DNA of 64,000 bases from contig DAOSXA010000001.1 in the NCBI GenBank assembly GCA_035380245.1, forward strand, positions 1,184,716-1,248,715. Reading direction: 5' to 3'. Below the pieces are notes generated by a model. The model had not been told where the DNA came from. It was given only the letters and a program-made list of their open reading frames with translations, and ran no database searches. Of this stretch, positions 25,531 to 33,749 are shown piece by piece; position 1 is the first letter of the stretch, and the number at the start of each line of letters is the position of its first letter. A program made the position numbers and the translations under genes. The DNA is from Candidatus Zixiibacteriota bacterium. GTDB taxonomy: Bacteria > Zixibacteria > MSB-5A5 > GN15 > FEB-12.

Positions 25531-27771
25531 TTGACATCGAGTATCCTTAATAGAGTAGCGCCGTTTGTTAATGGGTTCCGCGGCTATGATTCCAATCGTC
25601 TGCGGCATGATCTGATCGCGGGTGTGACGGTAGCCCTGGTGTTAATCCCGCAGTCCATGGCTTACGCTCAGTTGGCCGGACTGCCGCCCTATTACGGTCT
25701 TTATGCCGCTTTCATTCCACCGATCATAGCGGCTCTGTTCGGATCGAGCCGACAATTAGCAACCGGACCGGTGGCGATTGTCTCGCTCATGACCGCCACG
25801 GCTCTGGAGCCGATTGCTACGGCCGGGAGTGAGTCGTTCATCGCTTATGCCATTCTACTGGCCCTGTTGATCGGCATATTCCAGCTCCTGTTGGGAGTAT
25901 TGCGGCTGGGGCTGGTGGTCAATTTTCTGTCTCATCCGGTCGTCAGCGGATTTACTAACGCGGGGGCGTTAATCATAGCCACTTCTCAGTTGTCCAAACT
26001 TTTCGGTGTGACCGTCGACCAGGCGGAGCACCATTACGAAACGATCTACCGGGTGATCGAGGAGGCAATCTACTACACCCACTGGCCAACTCTCGCGCTG
26101 GCGGCGCTGGCTTTCGCAATCATGATCGGCGTCCGTCGCGTCGCGCCGCGATTACCCAATGTGTTGTTGGCGGTGTTGATCACTACCCTGGTTTCCTATT
26201 TCATGGGTTTTGAGGATAAGATTCGCATTCCGATTGAACGCGTCGAATCGACCGAATTCACCCAGCATTTGGCCAAATTCAACAGTGCTATTTCGTATTT
26301 GGAGGAAAAAGCCACCCAGCGGGTAACTCTTCGGGGTCGATATGACAGCCTCGCCGCACAGGATGGCGTAGAGCAGTATACCTTGCTCGATCTCAATCAG
26401 AAGTTGGAATATGTCGGAGTTGATATCGACCGATTGAAGAAAGAGATTCATCAGGAACGAACCTGGTTGCGGCGGTATCATTTGACCGGAGTGACCGGGC
26501 AGGATGGTGAAGTAAGATATTTCCCGAAAGATTCCGCACCCAAGGGAGATGTCTCCGACAACCATTGCTGGCGTATCAAGGTGGGCAATGTGCCGTTAAA
26601 TCCGGATGAGTTGACCTTTTCCTGCGGTGGAGCGGTGGTCGGTAAAATACCGGAGGGTCTCCCGAGTTTCAAAATTCCATCGTTCGACTTTTCCGTAGCA
26701 CTGGGATTACTGCCGATGGCCATGATTATCTCGCTGCTGGGATTTATGGAGGCGATCTCGATCGCCAAGGCAATGGCCGCCAAGACCGGACAACGGCTCG
26801 ATGCCAATCAGGAGTTAATCGGGCAGGGACTGGCGAATATCATCGGATCATTTTCACGAAGCTATGCGGTTTCGGGATCATTTTCACGTTCGGCGGTCAA
26901 TCTCCAGTCGGGGGCTATTACCGGCATGTCCAATGTCACCAGCAGTCTGGTAGTGCTGGTCGTATTGCTGTTTCTTACCCCGTTGTTGTATCATTTGCCA
27001 CAGTCGGTGCTGGCGGCAATTATCATGATGGCGGTAGTGGGGCTTCTTAACGTCAAGTCGTTTATCCATGCCTGGCGAGCACAATGGTATGACGGCATGA
27101 TCGGTATCGTAACGTTTATCTTCACCCTGACTTTCGCTCCGCATCTGGATCGGGGGATCATAATCGGAGTGGCGCTTTCGTTGCTGCTTTACCTGATCAG
27201 GAACATGAAACCGGCCATGGCGATGCTTTCTCTTAATATCGATGGCTCTTACCGTAACCGGGAACGCTTCAGTCTGGAGCAGTGTCCTTACGTGGCAGTG
27301 CTGCGTTACGGCGGCTCGCTGATTTTCTCGAATGTCGATTATCTCGAAAACCAGGTACTCGATACGGTCCGAAACATGCCCAAGCTGCGCCATTTGATTA
27401 TCGTGGGGAACGGGATCAATGAAATAGATGCCTCCGGGGTGGATGCTTTGTCGGTTCTGGTCGATCGGTTGCATGGGCAGGGTTTACAATTATCCATCAG
27501 CGGTTGTAACGATAGTGTGCTCGACGTTCTCAAACGAACCGGTCTCGCAGCCAAGATAGGTGAGAACAACATCTATCGTAGCGTGGCGAGGGCGATTGAC
27601 GGTGTCTGGGAGAAAGCTCATGTGAATGTCGATGAGGCCAACTGTCCGTTGCGGGTGCCGCCGTTCCATCCGCTCGGTATTTCCGATGAGTCCAGGCGGG
27701 CAATGATGGAAGCCGATAAGCAACATCATCGTGATTTGATTCCCCCATGGAAAAAACGCAAGGATCAGTAG
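25531..27771 (+). CDS. SulP family anion transporter with large insertion and STAS domain
   Basis: This 746-aa membrane protein uses a TTG start behind GAGGAAGAG. The N-terminal signature DLIAGVTVALVLIPQSMAYAQLAGLPP and later helices mark the SulP family, which moves sulfate, bicarbonate or related anions. A C-terminal STAS domain (~590-700, with NGINEIDASGVDALSVL) is typical. Odd feature: about 150 residues (~230-390) sit between core helices. They contain a coiled-coil-like stretch (YLEEKATQRVTLRGRYDSL, LEYVGVDIDRLKKEIHQER) and a small domain with two cysteines (NHCW, FSCGG), which common members lack. It is a single gene that ends in a strong hairpin. Confidence 0.9.
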   Translation: MTSSILNRVAPFVNGFRGYDSNRLRHDLIAGVTVALVLIPQSMAYAQLAGLPPYYGLYAAFIPPIIAALFGSSRQLATGPVAIVSLMTATALEPIATAGSESFIAYAILLALLIGIFQLLLGVLRLGLVVNFLSHPVVSGFTNAGALIIATSQLSKLFGVTVDQAEHHYETIYRVIEEAIYYTHWPTLALAALAFAIMIGVRRVAPRLPNVLLAVLITTLVSYFMGFEDKIRIPIERVESTEFTQHLAKFNSAISYLEEKATQRVTLRGRYDSLAAQDGVEQYTLLDLNQKLEYVGVDIDRLKKEIHQERTWLRRYHLTGVTGQDGEVRYFPKDSAPKGDVSDNHCWRIKVGNVPLNPDELTFSCGGAVVGKIPEGLPSFKIPSFDFSVALGLLPMAMIISLLGFMEAISIAKAMAAKTGQRLDANQELIGQGLANIIGSFSRSYAVSGSFSRSAVNLQSGAITGMSNVTSSLVVLVVLLFLTPLLYHLPQSVLAAIIMMAVVGLLNVKSFIHAWRAQWYDGMIGIVTFIFTLTFAPHLDRGIIIGVALSLLLYLIRNMKPAMAMLSLNIDGSYRNRERFSLEQCPYVAVLRYGGSLIFSNVDYLENQVLDTVRNMPKLRHLIIVGNGINEIDASGVDALSVLVDRLHGQGLQLSISGCNDSVLDVLKRTGLAAKIGENNIYRSVARAIDGVWEKAHVNVDEANCPLRVPPFHPLGISDESRRAMMEADKQHHRDLIPPWKKRKDQ

Positions 27772-28209
27772 CGATAAATAAGCAACACTATCTGTCAAAC
27801 ATAATGTTAAAGAACAGCCCTGCGCTTAATATAAGCGCAGGGCTTTATGCGCCTGAGAAGTTTTGACTGACTCAAAACCCGTGGTAGTTGACCCATGAGC
27901 CAAACTACCGTGTGCAAAACAGGTTTGAATCAGATCAACACATTCCCCAAGATAGTTGATAGCAGAAAGACGAATACCTTTTAGGGTTCCGTTTTTCGCG
28001 GAGCGGGTCTCTTGTGGCGCGTTCCCCGTTTCCCCAAAAGACCCGCTCCGCGGGTTACTTGCTGTTTACATTATACTGCCTTGTCACTGACAACTTCCGT
28101 CATAGGATTTCATTCCGGTGTTGCTTTTTGGGAGTTTTCGTCTTAACTTTAATAATCCGGAGGTCACCGGGCAGGTCGTATACCCATTCTATTCTAAGAG
28201 GAAATATGT
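27772..28209. other. Intergenic stretch with terminator and long inverted repeat
   Basis: After the transporter comes a 13-bp hairpin (27816-27844). A 13-base inverted repeat follows (GCGGAGCGGGTCT at 27998-28010 and AGACCCGCTCCGC at 28040-28052, 29-base loop). The rest holds no gene I can support. GAGGAA precedes the ATG at 28210. Confidence 0.55.
27816..27844 (+). terminator. Hairpin terminator after the SulP gene
   Basis: AGCCCTGCGCTTA and TAAGCGCAGGGCT pair over 13 bases with a 3-base loop and are followed by TTAT. This is a strong stem with only a short T-run. Confidence 0.65.
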
Positions 28210-31200
28210 ATGGCATTAGCGCCTAACGAAGGTTACCTCGAAGGCTTCAGTGAAGTCTCCAAAATATCTTGTAATCCCTTATCCTCCTCGTGGATAGCAT
28301 ATTCTGACCGCTATCGGAAGAGATTCTTCATCAAGACCAACACCCCCGGCAGCGAGATTCCGACCGAGCAACAGGTTGCTGTTTTAAGTGATTCATACCA
28401 AAGACAGCGAAAACTCAGATGTGGGAAATTTTTAACCGCTCAGTACATCCGGAAAGTGGACACCGGGGTTCAAATCCTGTATCCGTACTTAAATGCGGAC
28501 ACCTGGAGGCCGATTTCGCCTGATTGGCCGCCAAATGAAGTGATATCGCTGGTGTCACAAATGGCCCTGATTCTGGATTTTCTTCATAGTCGTCACCTGG
28601 TTCATTGTGATATCAAACTGTCCAATTTCATGGTTAAGCGGACAGGGATCGATCCATTATTAATACTGACAGATTTGGAATTTCTCGCTCAGGACGGCCA
28701 GGATTTGCAAGCGCGTCTGATGGGCGCCCCTGGTCATATAGCACCGGAAATCAAGCGTAATGATCGTGTCGATATCCGATCGGATAATTACTCCTTAGGG
28801 GTGGCTGTCAATCACCTGTTGGATAGTTCCGTCGGTTTAGAAAAACAGGCCAGAGAAGCTCTCGTTGAGTTCGTTTCACAGCTTACCAGTGATGACTATC
28901 GTGAGAGGCCAACCTGTTTAATCAATGCTCTGCATCGTTGCGGAGTGATCGACGAATCGAAATGCGGCGTTTTATGGCGTAAACTCTTGTCGCTGCAAAT
29001 GATCGACTCGGCGCGACTTGGCCGTTCGCGCCTTGAGCGCGGCCAACTCAGTTATTCCGGGGTGTTTCAGGACAACAGTATCCTTGGTGTCTCCGGTGAA
29101 TTTCTGAGTCATCTGGATGAAGTATCGCGTGACCGGCCCCATCGAGCGATTAAGGCTTTACGCAATCTCGTGGATTCATCGGCTTTGAATTACGATGGTC
29201 AATTCTGGACCTTAACCGTAAATGATGCCGTAATGCTGGAAGCCTACGCCAGACTGGACGACGAGATCGCGGTATTATGCAGTCTGATGAAGACGGGGAG
29301 CTTCGATGAGAACAAAGTGCGACTCAAGGCGAGGAAAAACAACAACAGTGATCGAGGGGAATCAGCTTTCTTGCTTTTGAGTACGGTTGTCTGCCCGGAG
29401 AAAAGTGACCCTGATGCCGGTTTCTTCGTGAAGCTTGCAGGAGATCTCGGACGATCCGGGGACATGGTGAGGTTCATGGAGCAATATGTAGATGGCCGTG
29501 AAGATTTCGAAGTCGATGAAATCGAGTACATCTATAAAGCGGCGAAGGAACTTCTGGTTGTACAGAGATATGACGAAGCTGAACGTTTTATCCAGTTGGG
29601 ATTAGAATCGGCTAAAAGACTGCAGGATACGAAATGGCTTATCAAGTTCAAGATATACCATGGCTTATGTTACATGTGGGGTGACCGACCTAAGGTCGGA
29701 TTTGAGATGGTGAAGGAGGCGGAGGAAGAAGCACGCCGACTCGGATATGCTGACGAAGAAATAGCCGCCGGTTTAGTGTTGTATCAATGGATGGCAAGCA
29801 ACGATGGTTTTGCCGAAAAGGAACGATTGATGCTGCGCCTGGAGAAGCGTGCGGCGATGATTGGTTCGACCAGTCACGATGTACCAATTTACACGGTGTT
29901 GGCATTAGTTACGATGGAACAAGCCCTGTACAATCGATCGGTGAAATACTGTAAAGTAGCGATCAAGGGGATCGGCGCCAACAACCGGCGTTCGCGAGGG
30001 ATTCATCCTTATAATACTCTTGTAAACAATTATGCTCGACTGGGGGAATATGGCAAATCTGCTCATTGGTGTGAACAAGCACGAATCTCATCAGTGCTCC
30101 ATAACAGCCGCAATAATTTCTATCTAAGCCAATTGAATCGGGCTGATATGGAAATGGCCCGAGGCCGACTCAGGCAAGCCGAATCACTCCTCTTACCTCT
30201 GATCGAGACGGGAAACGGTCCGACGGATAGTGTGTTGAGAGGACTTGTCTCGCAGAATTTAGGAGAAATTTCAGCCCTTCGAGGAGAGATTGAAGTTGCT
30301 GACAGATACCTTAGCGAAGCCGATATTCATTACAAACAAGCCCAGGCAGACAGTTACCGGCTGAGAGTCCGAGTACTCCGGCTTATCGCTCACCTTCCCA
30401 AAAGTATTGCGCATGGTATTGAAGAATGGAAGGATTGCCTTCGTCGTCTGTGTGAGGCTCGGCTTTATTTCCACGTGAGTCGCCTCCTGTGTTATACGGT
30501 TTTATATTTCGACGGTCAGGAGATGGAAGCGGTGCGTCGAACGGTTAAGCCGGCAAGAAAAGTACTATCCGGCTCAGCCGCTCCCGTGATGAAAGCGGCT
30601 TCAGTATTGCTTAACAGCCTTGACACCGATCCGAATGAACTGGGTGTGAGCGATCGCTGTTTGAAGCAGGTCTACGCGATTCTGGACAAGGCGAGTCAGT
30701 TTGATCTGACCGGCCGTATCTGTGAGTTGCTGGCCGCACGATATCGGAATGCGGGCAATTACCCTCTGAGTCGGAAGTTCTTCCGCCAGGCTTTGTCAAT
30801 CATACGTCCGCTCGATAATGAATCCTGGCGCATGAGGTTGGAGGAGCAGATCAGGGAGGTTGATCGTCCCGACGAGGACCGGTCGCGACTGGTTAATTCG
30901 TTTGAAGCCATTTCAGGCATTGTCAGGAATATCGGCGATGCCTCACAGGCGCTGGACCGGCTCATTCGTTTCGCCGCCGAGGTAACCGGCGCCGAACGAG
31001 CGGTGCTGATGGTGCGAAGCGGTGTAGATAATAAGCTCAGTGTTATTGCCAGCTATGACTGCGATGAACCTTCCTTAAAGGATGTCGTGAACATCAGTTC
31101 TTCGGTGTCGATGGACGTGTTCAAGTCGGATGATCCGGTGTTGATCGATGAAGCTCTGGTCGATCCGCGCACCAAGGAATACAAGAGCATTGTCCGGCAT

Positions 31201-32334
31201 AATATACAGTCGGTGGTCTGTGTCCCGTTACCGTCCAAGACCGGTCCGGCAGGTGTTCTCTACCTCGATCATCATACTATCCCCGCACTTTTCGACGAAG
31301 CTGACCTGGCTTACATCAGAGCAATGGCCAACTTCGTTTCGCACACTTTGACTCAGATTAATCGATTCCGCGCGGTAACGACCATGAATCGAGAATTACG
31401 AGAGCAGCAGAGGCGCAGGGACGGTGAGATGGGTAATTTCATCGGCGAAGCTCCCGTTATCAAAGAGTTATTGGAGGGGCTGCCGGCAATAGCTGTCTCG
31501 AATGCTCCCGTTCTGATCCTGGGAGAAAGCGGCACCGGCAAGCAGATTATTGCGAATATGATACACAATCTCAGCCCTCGTGCGAAGATGCCGCTGGTAA
31601 CAGTCAACAGCAGTGCTATTCCCGAAAATCTTGCGGAATCGGAGCTGTTCGGTACGGTTGCGGGAGCCGCGACCGACTTAAAAAAACGCGACGGCAAGAT
31701 CACCTATGCCGACAGGAGTACTCTTTTCCTGGATGAAATCGGCGATATGCCGCTCGGTATTCAGGCGAAAATCCTGCATGTGGTCGAAAACAACAGGTTC
31801 AGCCGTCTCGGATCCAACCGCGAGCTGGTTGCAGACGTTCGTTATATTTTTGCCACTAATGCCGATTTACTCGATCGCGTGAAAAAAGGATTATTCCGAA
31901 ACGACCTTTACTACCGTATCAGCACAATCATGTTCGAAATTCCTCCGTTGAGGAATAGGATCTCGGACATTCCTTTGTTGGTCGATCATTTTCTCCGATA
32001 CTCCAGGAATGGTTCGACGGAAACGGTTGTTGATCCGAAGTTTCTGAACGCATTGATGAGGTACGACTGGCCCGGCAATGTGCGCGAGTTGAAAAACGTG
32101 ATTGACGGTCTGGTTATTCGTTATCCCGGGCGGAAACTGACGGCTGATCTCCTTACCGAGAAGTTGCTCCACGGTGGTAGGATGCCAAAGAAAGCAATGG
32201 ATGAAGCGATTGAGGCTCAGGAGATCCGGGATGCTCTTGCCAAAACCGGGGGCAACCGGACAAAAGCAGCCCGCCTTCTGAATGTGCCGCGTACGACTCT
32301 CCTGAGAAAAATGAAGAAATACGGTATCCAATAA
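28210..32334 (+). CDS. Protein kinase - TPR - GAF - AAA+ - Fis regulator
   Basis: In this 1374-aa protein, residues ~20-255 are a Hanks-type kinase: FFIKT lysine, catalytic loop HCDIKLSN, DLE in place of DFG, and APGHIAPE. Residues ~400-860 are helical TPR-like repeats. Residues ~890-1050 are a GAF domain. Residues ~1075-1300 are an NtrC-type AAA+ domain with Walker A GESGTGKQ and Walker B LFLDEIGDMP, and residues ~1335-1374 are a Fis helix-turn-helix. The loop that contacts sigma-54, GAFTGA in most members, reads GAATDL after VA, so productive sigma-54 contact is doubtful. It may act with another sigma factor or as a repressor. The overall plan resembles the kinase-TPR-AAA+ regulators of deltaproteobacteria. 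It has its own terminator. Confidence 0.88.
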   Translation: MALAPNEGYLEGFSEVSKISCNPLSSSWIAYSDRYRKRFFIKTNTPGSEIPTEQQVAVLSDSYQRQRKLRCGKFLTAQYIRKVDTGVQILYPYLNADTWRPISPDWPPNEVISLVSQMALILDFLHSRHLVHCDIKLSNFMVKRTGIDPLLILTDLEFLAQDGQDLQARLMGAPGHIAPEIKRNDRVDIRSDNYSLGVAVNHLLDSSVGLEKQAREALVEFVSQLTSDDYRERPTCLINALHRCGVIDESKCGVLWRKLLSLQMIDSARLGRSRLERGQLSYSGVFQDNSILGVSGEFLSHLDEVSRDRPHRAIKALRNLVDSSALNYDGQFWTLTVNDAVMLEAYARLDDEIAVLCSLMKTGSFDENKVRLKARKNNNSDRGESAFLLLSTVVCPEKSDPDAGFFVKLAGDLGRSGDMVRFMEQYVDGREDFEVDEIEYIYKAAKELLVVQRYDEAERFIQLGLESAKRLQDTKWLIKFKIYHGLCYMWGDRPKVGFEMVKEAEEEARRLGYADEEIAAGLVLYQWMASNDGFAEKERLMLRLEKRAAMIGSTSHDVPIYTVLALVTMEQALYNRSVKYCKVAIKGIGANNRRSRGIHPYNTLVNNYARLGEYGKSAHWCEQARISSVLHNSRNNFYLSQLNRADMEMARGRLRQAESLLLPLIETGNGPTDSVLRGLVSQNLGEISALRGEIEVADRYLSEADIHYKQAQADSYRLRVRVLRLIAHLPKSIAHGIEEWKDCLRRLCEARLYFHVSRLLCYTVLYFDGQEMEAVRRTVKPARKVLSGSAAPVMKAASVLLNSLDTDPNELGVSDRCLKQVYAILDKASQFDLTGRICELLAARYRNAGNYPLSRKFFRQALSIIRPLDNESWRMRLEEQIREVDRPDEDRSRLVNSFEAISGIVRNIGDASQALDRLIRFAAEVTGAERAVLMVRSGVDNKLSVIASYDCDEPSLKDVVNISSSVSMDVFKSDDPVLIDEALVDPRTKEYKSIVRHNIQSVVCVPLPSKTGPAGVLYLDHHTIPALFDEADLAYIRAMANFVSHTLTQINRFRAVTTMNRELREQQRRRDGEMGNFIGEAPVIKELLEGLPAIAVSNAPVLILGESGTGKQIIANMIHNLSPRAKMPLVTVNSSAIPENLAESELFGTVAGAATDLKKRDGKITYADRSTLFLDEIGDMPLGIQAKILHVVENNRFSRLGSNRELVADVRYIFATNADLLDRVKKGLFRNDLYYRISTIMFEIPPLRNRISDIPLLVDHFLRYSRNGSTETVVDPKFLNALMRYDWPGNVRELKNVIDGLVIRYPGRKLTADLLTEKLLHGGRMPKKAMDEAIEAQEIRDALAKTGGNRTKAARLLNVPRTTLLRKMKKYGIQ

Positions 32335-32365
32335 GCTAGTTCTTTCCCCGGTAAACTGTCCGGAT

Positions 32366-32399
32366 GTCCGGTTGGGAATAATCCAACCGGACTTTTTCT
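32366..32399 (+). terminator. Rho-independent terminator after the kinase-regulator gene
   Basis: GTCCGGTTGG (32366-32375) pairs with CCAACCGGAC (32383-32392) and is followed by TTTTT CTT. Confidence 0.88.
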
Positions 32400-32613
32400 T
32401 ATATGAACCACAAGATGTTTCAGGAAGGGGTGTCCACTGAGTTAAAAACGGACGGACGTTTCAGGGGGGTAAGCAGAATGATCGGTCCGTTATAACTGAT
32501 ATTCATACAACGCCTTATGAGGGTATGGCTCACGTCTTCAGGTGAGGCATAAGTATTGATAAGTCTTCGATGCAACAGCGCGAAGCTGGAAACCTAACGC
32601 ATCGGAGGCTTTT

Positions 32614-32892
32614 ATGAGTCATTCTTCACGTCGGCCCCAGGTCGTCACACTCGCGGTTGTTATGACCGCTCTGTTCGCAATGTTTGCGGGCCTTTTAATG
32701 CCGGCGATCAGTCTTGCTGATGGAGGAGGAGGCGGGACGGGACCGGTTCCGCCGGAAGAAGGCGGCGGCGATTCATCCGGGACCGGTTCTTCCTTGCCAG
32801 ACGACGGTCCGGACGGCATAATAGGGAAGGCACAACCTGAGAGCTTATCGCTCTGGGATATTTTCCTGGCCGTCTACACTGTAACCATCTAA
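32614..32892 (+). CDS. Small exported Gly-rich protein
   Basis: This 92-aa protein starts after CGGAGG. A signal peptide or membrane anchor (VVTLAVVMTALFAMFAGLLM) ends near ISLAD. The mature part is a Gly/Pro/Ser-rich linker (GGGGGTGPVPPEEGGGDSSG) with a short hydrophobic end (LSLWDIFLAVYTVTI). No family is recognised. It lies 19 bases upstream of an HTH regulator and probably shares its transcript. It could be a small secreted signal or a membrane-associated partner; nothing in the sequence settles this. Confidence 0.6.
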   Translation: MSHSSRRPQVVTLAVVMTALFAMFAGLLMPAISLADGGGGGTGPVPPEEGGGDSSGTGSSLPDDGPDGIIGKAQPESLSLWDIFLAVYTVTI

Positions 32893-32911
32893 CCGTCGGA
32901 GTTGATGTCGG

Positions 32912-33538
32912 ATGACACCTGCCCAATTAACGCGAGTTCTTCGTCTGCTGGAATTGTTACGCAGTCGTAAGTCCGTGGATATGGCAACTTTGGAAAGAGA
33001 AAGCGGGGTCAGTCAGAGGTCTGTTTTCAGATACTTAAAGGCTATGCAGGAGGCCGGAATCCTGATCGAATATGATCGGGTAGCGAAACGTTATCGGCTC
33101 GATAGAACTCGGGAGTCTTCACCCTGGAACCTTGAACTAAACGAAATCGGTTTCGTAGTCTTTGCGCTGGACTTGTTGAGTCTGCATGTCGAGGGAAGCA
33201 TTTCCAAGATGATTGCAGAGATCAGGGAGAAGATACTCGATCAACAGCCGTATACCTCGCCCGGCTCCTTTGATTCCTTTCGCAATCGGATAAATAGTTT
33301 GATGGGTTTGCCGGATTTAACTCCGGCTCTCATGATGGCCCAGTTGAACATCGCAATTGAGATGGGTAAAGCAGTCGTCGTGGAAGCAAAAACCAGTGAT
33401 TCTGAAGTGACGACAATTCGAGTGGATAAGCCACGAGCTCGCTTTTCAAGCTCACAGTGGTGGCTCTGTGAGGCTCATAGTGACAGGTGTTATGCTATGA
33501 AAGATCTGGTATCAGTACGCGTCGATACCGGATCCTGA
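32912..33538 (+). CDS. HTH transcriptional regulator (HTH_11/YafY-like N-terminus)
   Basis: The N-terminal ~65 residues of this 208-aa protein are a winged helix of the DeoR/YafY type (LRLLELLRSRKSVDMATLER, then SQRSVFRYLKAMQEAGI). The rest (~80-208) is the length of a partial effector domain. It looks related to the WYL arrangement but lacks a recognisable WYL tripeptide. Instead it ends in EVTTIRVDKPRARF and a short strand region. It follows the small exported protein by 19 bases, so it may control or be controlled with it. Ligand and targets are unknown. Confidence 0.75.
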   Translation: MTPAQLTRVLRLLELLRSRKSVDMATLERESGVSQRSVFRYLKAMQEAGILIEYDRVAKRYRLDRTRESSPWNLELNEIGFVVFALDLLSLHVEGSISKMIAEIREKILDQQPYTSPGSFDSFRNRINSLMGLPDLTPALMMAQLNIAIEMGKAVVVEAKTSDSEVTTIRVDKPRARFSSSQWWLCEAHSDRCYAMKDLVSVRVDTGS

Positions 33539-33560
33539 CGGTGATTCCTTCCAATAAAAA

Positions 33561-33589
33561 AGCCCTCCGGGCAAAGTGCCGGGAGGGCT
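33561..33589 (-). terminator. Rho-independent terminator for the minus-strand PEP-binding operon
   Basis: Read on the minus strand, AGCCCTCC...GGAGGGCT with an inner GGC/GCC stem is followed by TTTTTT. It lies ~160 bases past the stop of the 1062-aa gene. On the plus strand no T-run follows, so it serves mainly the minus strand. Confidence 0.82.
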
Positions 33590-33749
33590 TGGAAGGAGTG
33601 CAGGGGGAGGGGAACTGCACTCCGTTATCTTTCATAAACGTTAAAAACGTTTACTTAATATGTCAACACTAAAACGCATTTTTCAATCGCGATGTTCCCG
33701 GTATTAACGATCATCCTTTGGAGCGGTCCGACTCGGGTATTTCCCTGAG

